Shown: positions 1-12,831, counted from the first letter of the stretch. The stretch: 64,000 nt of DNA from Emydura subglobosa (GCA_007922225.1 ML679958.1:52284838-52348837), one strand, 5' to 3'. The notes: generated by a model from the letters alone, not told the origin. Made by a program: numbers and translations.

Positions 1-634
1 CCTGTGGCTGCCTCATGAGCTTTAAAAGCTTTGTTATTTTTTTCCTGTGAAAGAGCTTTATTATGTGCAGACAATGCTTAAAGAGGCTTTGCCAAACACA
101 AGCTTTTAAAGCAGCTGTATGGGATTCCTTTTTCAATGTGGCAATTCCCACAAGACGTTGTAGACTCCAGCAGTTTGCCCGACAATCCTGGCACACTGGT
201 CAGCTGCTATTATGCTGCATATCTGGTCCTATCTTATATACAGACTGACAGTTGTGCCACACCGTGCGGGTAATTTTGCTACATCTAGGCCAATGGGAGT
301 GTTTCAAAGGGGGTCTTTCAATTGGGTCAGGCCCCAGATGAGTATCTACTAGTGAGCAGATGAGACTTCCAAACTAATTTCCTGTTGTCTGGCCTTATGT
401 CAGACTTGAACTGAGGTGAAAGGCCAATGCCCTTAACATGCTCTGCCAAGGAGCTATGTGAAAGTGCTCACTGCTAATGTAATTCCTGTTTAAACCCTTG
501 TTTAAAAAAAATCACCTGCAGAACAAGATTATTCAGCATTTTACCTTATTCTGAATAAAAACATATTCTGTTTTACCAGCTCCAGGGGATGCTGCTAAAT
601 CTTACATATGCTGCAGGAATGTAGGCTGAGACAT
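1..634. other. Unannotated unique sequence
   Basis: I see no gene, RNA or repeat family here. The longest open frame, at 63-248 (+), has no recognisable domain and no splice context. Confidence 0.6.
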
Positions 635-714
635 GGGGGCCAGATCCTCAATTGGTAAAGTTGGTGCAGCTCCATTGACTTCAGGGGAGTTTATACCAGC
701 TGAGGATTGGACCC
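635..714. repeat. Short palindromic MITE (CCAGATCCTCA type)
   Basis: The left end reads gggccagatcctcaattgg. The right end is its imperfect reverse complement (ccagctgaggattggaccc), giving an 80-bp foldback. Hairpin elements of this kind are abundant in reptile genomes. The assignment rests on the palindrome and on remembered family motifs. Confidence 0.6.
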
Positions 715-715
715 T

Positions 716-1732
716 TAATGGGTTTTTTTTCAGGTCCATCATAATGCATGAGTCCTATCAGGCTCCAGGGTTAAAAGCCTATCAGCTTTTTCAGGCCATA
801 GTTCCAAAAAGATCATGGTGGGCAGTATGGTTTCTTGTTGCTACTCTGCTCTTGTGATCTATAAGTAAACAGAACTTTAACCTTCTGTAAATTCAGTGAT
901 AAGTTATTTGTTGGAGCAGCTGATGTGTCAGACCCAGCTGATTCACAAATGATGTCTCAGGAGCAAGCTGACTGTGCTTCATGTAAAATCCAACTGTAGC
1001 ACCATCATTATAAAAGTGTTGCCTTTTCAATAGCTGCCATTCCTCCTGTCAAGGGCTTCAAGTGTATTAAGGTCTTATTCTTTTAATTACGTATAATGAC
1101 TAATGATGATTCACAATCTTCCTTTCTCCTTCCTTAGTTCTAATAACGCATGTTTTTATCTTTGCTGTCTTAAATCCCCTTCTCACTATTAAGGGAAGCT
1201 TCTGAAGCAAGCAGACTCTGGTCTCATACTCTGAGTCTTCCAGACAGTCCTCAATAGTTCCTGAGGATGTTTCAGTTTTTTAATAGTGCCCCTTGCTATT
1301 TCAGCTATTCTACTATTTTCAAGACTGTAATGATTGTTGTCATTGTTCTAGCTAGATATATCTACTTGGAGGCTGCTGAGAAGTGTTCCAGAGAGACATG
1401 AGCTGCACCCTACCTTCCTCTGAGCCCAAAAGGTCAGCAACATTTCCAGTCCCTGCTGGTCCTAAAGGCAAGAGTCTTGTGGCTATTCTTTAGCCCTGAT
1501 CTCTTGCATAGCAGTAGACACTGATGCCAAGTCACTGAGTTGACAGAATATATATAACCTCTTAGTTTCTAATACTCACAGATTTTCAATACCCTGGAGC
1601 AACTTTTTGATTTTTAACAGTGTTATTATTTTTTGATAGTACTTGACTTCTTGGTGGGGAGGGGAACTGCAACTACTGGTGGTTATTACAAGTGATTTAA
1701 CATATTTCTTTGTATAAAGGCAACTGATTTCT
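716..1732. other. Unannotated unique sequence
   Basis: AT-rich sequence with no recognisable repeat and no open frame above background. Confidence 0.6.
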
Positions 1733-1767
1733 CAGTCTCTGTCTGCCTGCCTGTCTGTCTGTCTCTT
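1733..1767. repeat. Pyrimidine/CTGT microsatellite
   Basis: An interrupted run of ctgt and ctgc tetramers, with two to three perfect ctgt units at its core. Confidence 0.8.
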
Positions 1768-2144
1768 TCAGGAACTGTATTAGTGCTTGCTTTCAATTTA
1801 GTTGGCTTTTGCTGCACTTATTTAAGAGCCTTTTTATTATTGGAAGAAGCCTTTTAATTTTCTTAATTTCTATTTCAGAGGCTGGCTTCTTTTATTTTCT
1901 GTTTCTGGCTTTGATAGCTTGATATTATTTCTGGATGTCTTTGTTTTTCCTCTGATCAAGAAAGACCATGCCAAGATGCCAAAGACTGTTTGAAGAAAAA
2001 GGCAAAAATGCCCATGGAAGGCTGTTCAGAGGGACAAAAGCCATTTCATTGACATGTCATTTATTGTGTTCAGAGGCTGACTAATGCACATGTGCACAGG
2101 CTGCAAATCAACAGCTATCAAGGAAATAAAAGGGAGGATTTTTT

Positions 2145-2155
2145 GGGGGGGGGGG
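2145..2155. repeat. G11 homopolymer
   Basis: Eleven consecutive G residues follow a T-run. It is isolated in AT-rich DNA. Confidence 0.9.
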
Positions 2156-3528
2156 TAAAGGATTTTTATTGAATGAATTTTGCTCAGTGTATTTATAGAA
2201 CATTGATTACACATCTATATTTTTTTCAGAATCCAGGTCTTAGCAACAGCTCATCCTGGCACCATGCTATGTCAGAGCTGCTGCAGACTTGAAATGCTTT
2301 TCAATGCATTTTATTATGTGCTTAACATGAACAGACATGTTTCCTTTCCCATCTCCAAGAAAGAGGCTGCTACTTCAAAACCTTTCTCAGCTAATACACC
2401 AGAGCAGTCCCTTGGACTAGACATTCTGAACTAGTGTAACTCACTAAGAGGCAAGAATCAGCACCACATGGGGTATAACAGTCTCACCAGGCTGCAGTAT
2501 CTCCATTTATTTTTAGATTTCTGCACCACAGCTGGCTACTGACTACTCCAGGAATAGTAGTTCTGCCTGTAAAGTAAAGAGAGCTGTGTTCACAACTTAT
2601 CCTCAGAAAGATATTAATAATGAAAAATAGGGCAATGTACAAAATATACTATTTAAGGACTGTTTTCAAGATGGTCTGTGTAACAGTAGTAAGCATTCAG
2701 TGGAGCAAAACTAAGACAAATTCCACTAATAAGATGTTAGGTATTCAGGATGTCACACAAGCCGTCTCCAATCTACTACTTCTAAAGGTGGCCTAAACAA
2801 AAGGAAAACAAAATATAGACAAGCCCTTTTTATTTCTCTCTACTGCATAAAGTAGCCCTATATGTTTGTTTTTAAAGATTTTATTCTATGTTTTTTACGT
2901 TAAAAATATTTGGTTGTCACTGCCTTGCATGTGCTGAAACACAGGTGAACTAGGGGGATTATGACATGATGTGGGACTAAAATTTGAGCAAGTGTGATTG
3001 CTTTTTTAACCAACTATTTAACTCAAACATCTGAAAAACATTTTGGAGAAAAGCTTTCTTTGCAAACGATTAAACACCCAATCCTTTAATAAAGGGCTGA
3101 GAAACTTTTCACTCAAGTAGTGTAGCCTTCCAAAGAGTTCTTATATAAAAACAGGAAAGACATACCTGTAGAAAATTAAAAAAAAAACCCAGTCACAAAC
3201 AGAACTTTATTTTATGTGGGGAGGAAATTCAGGGTTTTTTTATACATCACAAAGAAGGAAAATAGGGCACAAACATTGTTTCTTTCCTTTGCGGTTATCA
3301 TTTAAAATTTATCATGGTTTGAAATGTAGCGGCCAGGTTTATATTCATACAACTTTAAAAGCTTGCTCAAGTATATTATGGGACAAAGTTTGAATCCTAC
3401 CACAATAACTATTCTGAAACCCAATTTTGACTAACACAATACCCAAATTGGGCAGTTTCAATGTGCTAATTTGGATTAAAGTATTTCCTTTTAACATCAC
3501 AGTGAAACCATACGAATAACATGTTTTA
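2156..3528. other. Unannotated unique sequence
   Basis: Contains A- and T-runs only. No gene or repeat family was recognised. Confidence 0.6.
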
Positions 3529-3809
3529 GGGTAAGTCTTCACTGACTGCCGTCGGATCAATCTATCCAGATTGATTGAGTGGTCAGTGAAGACCCACTCA
3601 ATCGATCCGGAAGTCAACATGTTAAAACCACCCCCTCAAGTGGCGTAGTGTTGCATTGACAGGAATGCATTTCCCGTCGGCGCTGCACAGTGAAGATGCC
3701 ATGTAGAAGAGGAGTTACGAAGTCGATGGTAGTTACACAAGCTACTTTGTGTTGCTTATGTAATTCCCGTCGACTGCTGCTGAATTTCAAGATAAGTGTA
3801 GACCAGGCC
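3529..3809. mobile_element. Harbinger-like MITE
   Basis: The element starts gggtaagtcttcactg and ends agtgtagaccaggcc. The reversed end (ggcctggtctacact) aligns imperfectly with the start, so these are degenerate terminal inverted repeats. TTA flanks both sides (3526-3528 and 3810-3812), which is the target duplication expected of PIF/Harbinger elements. The element is 281 bp and non-coding. The superfamily call depends on the 3-bp duplication and is moderate. Confidence 0.6.
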
Positions 3810-3871
3810 TTAGCATTATTGCGCTAAGGTAAAAAGATGACATACTCCCATCTGCAGTCTATACATACTAC

Positions 3872-3979
3872 GCCTGATTCTCCCCTATATTTCCCCAATT
3901 TTTTGATGGTGTTAAAACCATTGATTTCAGTAGAATTATACTGGAACAAAACTGGTGTAACAGATTAGAAAATCAGGGC
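3872..3979. repeat. Palindromic MITE (gcctgattctcc type)
   Basis: Begins gcctgattctcccc and ends with the complementary agattagaaaatcagggc, an imperfect foldback of about 108 bp. It resembles the longer hairpin at 21503-21684. Confidence 0.5.
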
Positions 3980-6475
3980 TACTGACTTCAGCATTTCTGG
4001 ATGATGAGAAGTGAAGATTTAGTGTCGTGGAGCTGCCAAAACTCACTGGGGCATAGTGGTCAAAGAATAAAACAACAAACAGCAGATGTGGAGTTGATAT
4101 TTTTCTCCTTTCCTGGAAAATAACAGGAGATATTTGTACTTAAAAATATATAAAGAGACTTAAAATTTTGTTTCTTCATCTGATGACATATGTGCACTGT
4201 TACTAAAATAATCTTAAAAAGGGATGCTGTATTGTCCTAGATTTATCCTAATTTAAATGCCATTAGAAAATTATGCTTTCATTCAACCGATGAATATATC
4301 TGTGAACACATATTGCAAGGAACAATCTTCAAGGATTTGTAATGCAATACTAAAGAAAATGTAAAACACTTAATATATTCCCAAATGTACACTAAACTCG
4401 TTAAAGATAGGTAATCAATTTGTTTTCTTTAAAAAAAACCAAATCTTCAGCTACTGATAATTTGAAAAGGAAGATTTTGCCAGAGTGGAGAGTGGGTTGT
4501 CAGAAAAGAGAGTCTGTTAAAGCAAAGGCATATGTTTATCTCAAGAGAAATATACATGTAATATTCAAAACATGGTTAAAAGTGAAACATATTTTTTATT
4601 TTCATATATTTGAAATTACCTAAAAGAGTCCATAGATGACTCTGACTTGTACTCTGAACTGAGCCAAAAACATGATAAAAGGTACTTCAGTTTTCAGTAT
4701 GACTTTTTCACTCTCTGATCAAAAATGTTTCCAGCTCTGTTTTTTTTAGGTTCTTATACCATGCCCATCACCATGGTGTCCGAGTATCTTTCAGAGCTAA
4801 AAATCATACAAGGTGACTTACCATCAGTAGAGTAAAGTTTCCTCTTCAAACTCTCCCCCCTGGGGTGAATAAGGTATGTTAGATATTTTGTGAGTGTCCC
4901 AGAAATGCTAATAGATTCTGAGTTTCTTGTGCGAAGGCAAGGTCAAAGACAGAGGAATTTGCATTGGGACCTGAAAGTGGTGAGGTTTGTGATTATTTTT
5001 AGTTGCTACAGGAGTGAATTCCAAAAGCTTTGTCTGCTTTATACAGGAGCTTCACCCTTGAGGGCAGATAGTATTTGTATGTGCACAAAAGGCAAATGAG
5101 AAAAATAATTATTCACCATACAGAGATATCTAGAAGATAAACCATTACTAAAATGGTCAAGTTAAACAAGACACAATGAAATAAATGTCAACACTAGTGT
5201 AAGTGGGTGAAACCTCCAGGTTGCATCATCTTATGTCTGAGGCAAATTTGACACAGTAATGGCTAACTTGGCCACATCTAGTGTTCATGATCTCACATGG
5301 GTATTCTGGGTAGAAAATATAGTTATCCTGCACTCCTCCTAACACAGAATGAAAGCGGAATAGAGTGAAGAACCTATAGAGAAAAGCTTCTAGTATAGAT
5401 GACTGAGTTTTGAAATGTGTTCCTTTCTTAGAATCTAGAAAAAGTTGTGAATATTGCTTGTGTAAGGCACCTCTGCCAGTTACACAATTATTGACCCAAG
5501 GACTTGCTGTGAAAGGCAGGGAAATGTTTCTATCTGCTCTTTATAATGTATCCTATCTGGACTCCCTCTTCTCCTACAGGTCTTCCTGTTTTACCTTTTT
5601 CATTATCCATGGGTTTTGGGTTGAGAAAGCATATATTTCACTCAGGTATGTGTGCACCTATACTGTTGACATGACATTACATACTGTGGTTGATTATATT
5701 GAAGAGGAAGGTGGGAAGAAGCAGTTCAGAATTTTAATAGAAGAAGCAAGGCTCTACTGATCATATAATTTGCTTTCCCTCTGTACACCTGTTATTGTCT
5801 GGATTCTCTCTTACCTAGCTATGACAATGTATTTTTATTTTCATGGCATACTGACTTACCTTGATAGATAAAGTTTGAACCATTATAAAAAGGGATTGGC
5901 ACACACTTTCTGGGATTTTCAAACAAAGGAACGTTACAGTTTTGTAAAGTTGTAGAACACCTCTTCTCCTCCTTTCTCACTTATCATGCCAGATGTTTGC
6001 TAACAAAGGATTACTCTGAGTTCAATTATTTGCAAGATACAAACCTAAGTGTTAACATTCTGTAATGGGTGATTCATGTAAAATTATCTCACTAGACATT
6101 AGGAGTATGAATATCCCTGTAAAATGAAAGAATTCTTATCTAAAAAGAACCTAAAGACTGATTTTTCCCTTCTTCAAGAATCTCCTTTCATCAAACACTG
6201 CATGAAAATTTGAAGTGTGGAGGGGTGTTTCTACTCTTCATAGTATGATAAGAGCCAGGGTGGTGAGTAGACTTTTTTTGCGTGAAATATGTTCCATTCA
6301 TCTGACTGCGACAATACTAGGAGAGGAAGGTAGGATTGCACTAGTTGCTGGAGAAACTGGGAATAAAATTTACATGCAGGCTCTAGTCTGATTATTTTTT
6401 ATTACATATTCAAGATTTGCATACACATGGAATGTTGGTAATAGGGAGCTACAGGACACATTGTCACTACCACAG
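3980..6475. other. Unannotated AT-rich sequence
   Basis: No repeat family or gene was recognised. The open frame at 5410-5760 (+, 116 codons) has no domain, no conserved motif and no flanking splice signals that set it apart from chance. Confidence 0.55.
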
Positions 6476-6859
6476 TTACAGAGTTTAAGGTCCGAAGGGA
6501 CCACCAGATCATCTAGTCTGTCCTCTTGTATATCACAGACCACTATACACCCACCAGCCACCTCCACACCAAACCCAACAATCAGAATTAGATTAAAGCA
6601 TTGCAGCCCCCAGGAGACTATCCTCTTGTGTGGCACAGGTAGAGAACAAGAGGGACTGAGGTGACCAATGCCTGAGGCCCTGCAATAGCAGTGAATTGAT
6701 TACATGACTATACCCAGATCACCCTAGCTAATGACCCATGCCCCATGCCACAAAGTATGATGAAAACCCTAGGATCCCTTCCACTCTGATTTGGGGGTAA
6801 AATATTCCTTCCTGATCCTAAATACAGTGATCAGTGACTGGCTGAGGCTGTGAGCAAGA
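6476..6859 (-). mobile_element. CR1 LINE 3' end (turtle type)
   Basis: Read on the minus strand this is the untranslated 3' tail of a CR1 retroposon. The + strand carries the reverse complement of the terminal part (gaccaccagatcatctagtc), then blocks such as cacaccaaacccaacaatc and atattccttcctgatcc, which I know from a very common turtle CR1 subfamily. It is truncated and carries no coding sequence. Confidence 0.8.
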
Positions 6860-6861
6860 CA

Positions 6862-7100
6862 GCATGGTCTACTGGAGAACGCCTTGGTTCATCACTCAGC
6901 AGGTGTGGGTTCTCTTCCCAGCTGAGCTGTTGTGTGGCTTCAAGCAAGTTAACCATTTTGTTTCCCTTCCCTCCATTGGTCAGTCTTGTCCAATTAGATG
7001 GTTAGCTCTTCTAGGTAGGAACTGCCTCTTACTCAAGGATAAACAAGATTTCCCACAATACACCATCAATAAATTCCTATACTGGCTCAAGGTAGTCAGG
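6862..7100 (+). repeat. MIR-type tRNA-derived SINE
   Basis: Contains a B-box-like gggttctcttccc, the MIR-like core gtgtggcttcaagcaagtt, and a 3' part resembling the 'gttagctcttctaggtaggaactgcctctt' module seen elsewhere in the window. It is diverged and short of a complete 3' end. Confidence 0.6.
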
Positions 7101-7337
7101 TGCTAAGAACCTAGAGATTTTTAAGGCCTGGATTGAAAAAGCCCTGGTAGGGATGATTTAGTTGGGGTTAGTCCTGCTTTGAGCTGGGAGTTAGACTAGA
7201 TGACCTACTGAAGTCTCTTCCAACCCTAATCATACAATCATAAAATCATAGAAGATTAGAGTTGGAAGGGACCTCAGGAGGTCACCTAGTCCAACCCGCT
7301 GTTGGAAGAAACTAATCTTCTATGATTCTATGAACCC
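7101..7337 (+). mobile_element. CR1/SINE tail split by an inverted CR1 tail
   Basis: A plus-strand CR1-type tail (ggagttagactagatgacc ... ccaaccctaat, to 7230) resumes at about 7312 with aatcttctatgattctatga. Between them, 7231-7302 holds a minus-strand copy of the same tail (agagttggaagggacctc ... tagtccaaccc). The result is a head-to-head inverted pair of CR1 ends. Confidence 0.7.
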
Positions 7338-7339
7338 TA

Positions 7340-8607
7340 AGATATACCTCCAGAAATCCTAGTGCTAAACCCAGGTAATTGCAATGTGGACATAGTCATG
7401 AGTTGCATGTGACTGTGCAATGCGGACATTTACAGATAGGCTTGGCAAGCCAGAAGTAACCTGGCACCTTCTGCAGTGACACCTTACTTTCTAAAATTGC
7501 TCAGGTCCCATTAACTCTCTGAATTGCAAAGTGAAAAGATCAGAAAAACTTTTAGGAGACAAAAACATGTGAGTTGCTATCTGCAGCCGCTGAAATGAGA
7601 TTTCACTTTTTTCACTGCAACACCTAACATATTTTAGATTAGATTATTCTTTTTTTGATTTTCATCTGGTTTCCAAAGAAATTCAGGTTTAGCTCAATTA
7701 GTATTTGAGGACTGTACTCCTCTGGTAATAATGTTCACAGTAAAGGAACATAGAGGGTGGATAGCACTGGTCTATGGATAAAGTACTGAAATGAATGAAT
7801 GCAATGCAATGAATGTAGTGCAATGAAGCCACAGATAAATTATCTAGCTAACACTACACCCGTGAAATTTCCTGTCATTTGCTGTGGTGGGGTCAGCAAG
7901 ATAGTGTGAAGGGGCAGGGCTATCTCAATAGTGTCAGAAAGGAAGCTGTTTCAGGAGTTGCATTTCAGAAGTTTCTTTCAGTCTGAGAGAGATTGCTGGT
8001 GATACTTGTATTCCCCATTTAAATACAGAGAATTTTTCTCACGAGTGTTAGAATCTTGAAAATCGGAAGAAACTTTTGAAGTGTGACTGCTTGAGTAAAC
8101 CAACAACTTCTGACTCTTCAGGATCAGGTAGTCAAACTGGAAAAATTACTTAATAGTGATTTAGTAACACTTTGAAAGAAATAATCAAGACTACTGGAGA
8201 AATAAATGTAATTGAAATTAACAGAATGGTGTATGCAATTAGAGCTCCTAAAATATTTTGTTATGAGAAAGCCAACAGATCTGACAAACCCCTACTTGAC
8301 TTTTTTAAGGAAATCATTTTAAATAAATTAGCATTTTAGAAACCTTACCTGGCTGTGAAATACATTCTTTAGCAATTTTTTCCTGTTCCAGTACTTTGCC
8401 TGTAACCCCACAAAGGAGAGGCTGATAATCAGACTGCCAAGTGAAATAGAAAACAGAGTCCTTGGTGCTGGCCACTGTTAGAGACAGGATTCTGGACTAA
8501 TGGATCATTGGTTCCATCAAATATGGTGGCTCCTGTGTTCCCTGTTGTGTATAAGGTAGTTGTGGCTGGATTATAGTCTACCCACAACATACTATTTTTA
8601 ACACAAA
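7340..8607. other. Unannotated sequence with a small imperfect tandem
   Basis: Mostly unique. Around 7788-7828 there is an imperfect run of atgaa/tgcaa units (aatgaatgaatgcaatgcaa). No gene was seen. Confidence 0.55.
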
Positions 8608-8960
8608 GGCCTTGTCTACAATGGGGGTGGTATGCAGCTACACACTGCAATGAAGAGTAGCTGCATGCACACTGTGCTGTTTAGCTACAAGTGGCAATGA
8701 AAGGCTCTGGTACGGGGGAGGCAGAAGAGCTGTCAGAGCCTTTTCCTGCTGCTTCAAGTGGGGGAAAGGCTCCTGCATTGGGGAGGCAGCAGGAAGCTAC
8801 ACTGTTAAAAATAGCAGTGTAGACATAGGGGCACTCCTTGGGTGTGTAGACAGCCATGTGGGTTCTGGTGTGTCTACTCTACTCACCTAAGCAGTGCCTC
8901 ACTAGCTACACTGCCAGTGTACACGTTATTCCACATGCTGCCGAAAGTGTAGGTATAGCC
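8608..8960. mobile_element. MITE with ggcc-tgtctaca ends
   Basis: Starts ggccttgtctaca and ends tgtaggtatagcc, whose reverse complement (ggctatacctaca) resembles the start. It is 353 bp and non-coding, and its internal sequence is GC-richer than the flanks. The flanking triplets are AAA and TAA, compatible with a decayed TTA/TAA-type duplication. It is probably Harbinger-like, as at 3529-3809. Confidence 0.5.
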
Positions 8961-9204
8961 TAAGTTAAACTATATTTGAATATGAGAAGCAGATGTGGGG
9001 AGGCAGTTTATCTAAAAGGCAAATACATCATCTGAGCTGTTGGCGTAAGTGTGCCGTATCCCAATCAACTAGAATCAGAATAGTAAATGGAATGTATTTA
9101 ACCTCTTCCATGTTAAATGTAATAAATTACTGTTATTCTTCCAAGTGGCAGAAGAGCTGTGATTTACTGGTGGCTGTGCCCTCAAATCATTTTCTTTTGG
9201 AGTA

Positions 9205-9234
<30 letters not shown>
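9205..9234. repeat. (TG)n(AG)n microsatellite
   Basis: A TG dinucleotide run passes directly into an AG run of similar length. Confidence 0.95.
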
Positions 9235-9235
<1 letters not shown>

Positions 9236-9400
9236 TTAACAGATATTTAAAATAAGAAAGATTGACCTCCCTTTAGAACCTGCCAATTACTTATAAAGCT
9301 TATTGCCAAATACACCAGGGGTAAGATAACATATCTTCTAGAAAACAATTCTGTCTAGAAAACAATTCAATTTCACAAAAACATATGTGTGGGAGAAAAG

Positions 9401-9580
9401 GCTGGGATAGTCAAGTGACTAGGGCGTATTGCTGGGATATGGGAGACCCAGGTTCACGTCAGTAGTCTGAATCTGGCCCACTGAACACTAGGTCTCCCCC
9501 ATGGATATTGTAGCCAGCTGGTTTTTCCAGGCTGGATCTCTGTGTTACAGGAAATTTCCTCCTGGACTTGAGAAACCATC
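9401..9580 (+). repeat. tRNA-derived SINE (MIR type)
   Basis: The head gctgggatagtcaagtgac .. agggcgtattgctgggat matches the tRNA-related region. It is followed by gggagacccaggttcacgtc, with the B box at 9451-9460. It is the same family as the split copy at 40196-41475. The 3' limit is uncertain. Confidence 0.65.
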
Positions 9581-9990
9581 CTGACAAAAGTTTATTCATA
9601 GCCAATGTGTTTTCATGAAAAGTTCTGGTTTCAACAAATTGAAAAATATTTAGCTGGAAAGTTCTTGATCAACTCTAATTAAGTAGAGAATTGTGCTTCC
9701 AGCTTCAGATACAGCCCCAAATCCCCTCATTCCTAAATTTTCTGAATGAGTTTAATGATCAGAAGGTTTAGCGGTACTGTAAATACATCCATTATTCTGA
9801 AGATAACATAATAATCAGATAGTGTATTTGGAACTCAATTCAATGTGGGGAAGACAATTCCCTGTACCAAAATCCAAATTCTATTGACATTTGACTATAT
9901 TTGAGACATTTATAACTGAAAGGAGGTTATGATGTATCAGGATTTTGAATTGTGGGCATGGGCCAATTTAATATTAATCTTTGTGACAAG
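9581..9990. other. Unannotated AT-rich sequence
   Basis: Nothing recognised. Confidence 0.55.
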
Positions 9991-10081
9991 GGAGATTTCA
10001 AATGCCCATATAGCAGTTAGGAACCCAACTTTCACTGAAAGACAATGCTTAACTGCCCTTTGTGTCTTTGAAAATCTCCCC
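9991..10081. repeat. Palindromic MITE (gattttcaaa type)
   Basis: The left arm ggagatttcaaatgccc .. cagttaggaa pairs with the right arm aactgccctttgtgtctttg followed by aaaatctccc. It is a 91-bp imperfect hairpin, related to the one at 42511-42610. Confidence 0.65.
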
Positions 10082-10978
10082 TTAAATTTATAAGTGTGTT
10101 CACAATGGTCCCTTTGGGGTTGATAATCAATGAATCTGTAACCTTTCCACCATGGGAGTTAAACTCATTTTAGGCTCATAGATTGGTTATGCTGAGATCC
10201 ACTTCATTTACTTATTGATGGGATTTATTTTCCTTTGTTTCATGCTGAAAGAAATGTAAAACATGCTGTGCTAGTTCATGGGTAACTGTTCTTGGTTTGA
10301 CTTGTTCGGTTTTTTGGGGTTTGTTTTTTGTGTATATTAGTTATGACAAGTCACATAGTTTGAGAAGACAAATTGTTGTAACATTGTTTTAAAAGCAAAG
10401 AGAGCATCTAGCTAACAAAAGACAGCTATCATGAAGGACTTTGAAGAGAAAGCTCTGTCAGACTTTTGCCTCTAGAGTATTGCATCTATGGAGAGCATTA
10501 TGAGAGGTCATTATGGATCTGTATGCAATCTGTATACCCCAGAAGGATTGTAGTGACTTTTTTTCTACACTGTTCAATCTCCTCATTAAACAACAAGCAG
10601 AGACAAAGCAAGGAGAATTTAATTTTCTCTATTTATCTTTTTTTCTTGTCCCTTAGGTTTTCTTGAAGAATCTTTGTAGGATTCAGTCTTGTGAAATTCT
10701 AGTCTTATCCTGATGTCCAGTGTACAAAGAGATATCAGCCTACCCAACATAATGCAAAAGTCTGACTTCTTGGCAATAAAAGTGCTTGTTTAAAAATATT
10801 TTTTAAGTTCTCATGGAGAAAAAGTTTTACAAATTTGGGATTATTTTGTAACCATAGCAAGGTGGTTATTTGTTTTGCTGGAGAAAGATGAAACATTCTT
10901 ACAGTGGGAAGTCTGCTTCCAAATGGATAGGGTAATCACTAGGTGCATTAGTGACCTACTTATTTCTGTTGGATTTTG
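10082..10978. other. Unannotated AT-rich sequence
   Basis: Holds T-rich stretches near 10310-10340 and 10560-10640. No gene or repeat family was recognised. Confidence 0.55.
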
Positions 10979-11098
10979 GTTGTAAACTCCTTAGGGCAGA
11001 CATTGTCTTTTTATTATGTGTTTGTACAATGCTTAGCACACTGGGGCCCTGGCTTATGACTGGGGTCTCCAAACATTTCTGTAATACAAGTGATAAAT
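10979..11098 (+). repeat. MIR/L2-like 3' module
   Basis: Contains tgtaaactccttagggcag, tttgtacaatgcttagcaca and gtaatacaagtgataaat. These are the landmarks of a 3' domain shared by MIR/L2-type elements of turtles. Other copies lie at 31196-31325 (-), 58243-58347 (-) and 62931-63035 (+). Confidence 0.7.
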
Positions 11099-11099
11099 C

Positions 11100-12636
11100 A
11101 TAAGACAACCAGAACCTAGCATGCTGTGGTGTCTCTATTAAAGCTCAGTTTTCTTAATGAGTTAAATATTCTGACCAGACGGAATATTTAGAAGTGGTTT
11201 GAAATATTTCCATTCCAGACTTCTCAAGAAGGAATTCTTTACAGTGAGGAATAAGAGTCAACTCGGGAGGGTGGTACATGATAGCCTGGGAAAGTTCTGG
11301 TACCTTGTCTTAAAAGAAGAGACAGGATCAGGGATGCAAAATATCATATCGCTGTCTCCCTTATGGAAAATTGCTATAGTATTTGTAATAAATGGTAACC
11401 TCTCTATAAAAATTTGATCCTACCTATACAAATCAATAGGAGGGATACAGTTCTCCATAAAAAATCTACCAGACAATATAAAATTTCAGAGAAAGACTAT
11501 AATTTTCTATTAAATTATGGTTTTAGAATATTTTCAATTGTTTCATCTCTATTGAAATCCATAGGGCAATTCCAGAAGATTCATACAACTTTCCAAAAAG
11601 GAAGGGAAAAAAAAATCCTGATTATTCGTGCAAATTGTAACCTGCAATGCTAAATGAAAAGTTTTGAGAAAATAAATAACTAGAATGAAAGATGACTTTT
11701 GATGTTACATGAATGCATGTATAATCAGACAAGATTTTCAAACTGGTTCCAATAAACTGGATACAGGCAGAATCTCAGCAAAATCAAGAAATAGCACAAC
11801 CACAATGACTTTGTTGTGGTAGACCAAATGGAGAAAGATTGTGGAAACATCAGGAGTAAATGAAGGACTGATCTCTCAGTTCACTCTGTATAGAGATTTT
11901 ATAACAGTTGACTGCATTTCTAGCTGAAGGCATTTGTACATGTGATAGACTGACTGTTCTATTGAAATCAACTATGATATAAAACAAAAAAGACTGAAGT
12001 ATTCTTATTGTTTTACATTAATGGAAAGTTAAGGTTCAGGCCAGTTTTGACTAGAAGGAAGTAGAGTTTAGGAGAGCATAGTAAGATAAAATGAGTGAGC
12101 TCAAAGCCAGGTAAATACAATTTAAAAGCATGTAGTTGTTGTGTCTGAGTCACAAAAGGGGTTAGGTAAGCCAAGGTGCTGTTGGGAGTAGGTTGTTCAA
12201 ACACATTCCAGTGAATAGAGGGGAAAAAAATCCATCTGGAACCAAAATTGCGTGCTGCGAAGCTCTCCTCTTTCTTATCCTTCCTCAAGACCTGCCTTTG
12301 CCACAACCCTTCTAAGCTAATTACAGAGGACTGGGCTGAGGGACAGATGGGGTAGTTAATATTTACCTATAAATAACTTACAGTATTTACTAATAATTAG
12401 AAAGTACTCTCTGCAGCTGATTGCAGTAGGTCTTTGTCTGAGCAGCAGGAAGAAAAGGGATTGTAGACGGCTTAAGGGTCTCTGCTTCTCTGAGTTATGA
12501 CAGAAAGGCAAAAGAGGTGAGTGGAGTAATAGGGAGTCAGGTGAGAGCACTGACCTGTTAGGCATGTAGTGGGAGGGGGAGGAGGGCAGGATATTTATAC
12601 CCTGTGACCTCAAGATGTAGTTCTCTTTGATCACAT
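11100..12636. other. Unannotated AT-rich sequence
   Basis: The short open frames at 11199-11653 (+) and 12013-12673 (-) show no motif or splice context. No repeat family was recognised. Confidence 0.55.
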
Positions 12637-12690
12637 GGGTGAAGTCAATGGCAAAAATTCCATTAACTTCCATGGGGCCAGGGTTTCACA
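12637..12690. repeat. Short palindromic MITE
   Basis: gggtgaagtcaatggc pairs with the reverse complement ggggccagggtttcac across a small loop. Confidence 0.5.
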
Positions 12691-12758
12691 ACAGGTCTTC
12701 ATTTACATTTGTACAGCCTCTAACACAATATTCCAATGGGGGCATTTGAATTGCTTCT

Positions 12759-12831
12759 GGGCCTCATCCAGCTGCCAAGGAAATCATTAGAAGTGATTCC
12801 ATAGACTTTAATGGGAGCTGGATCAGGGCCT
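12759..12831. repeat. Short palindromic MITE
   Basis: gggcctcatccagctgcc pairs with gggagctggatcagggcct, giving a 73-bp hairpin. Confidence 0.65.

Noticed and set aside
5410..5760. 116-codon plus-strand frame
   Set aside because: No motif, no homology that I recognise and no splice signals. The length is compatible with chance in this much sequence.
9401..9470. tRNA-like A/B boxes
   Set aside because: Part of a degenerate SINE head. No cloverleaf with an acceptor stem can be drawn, so it is not a tRNA gene.
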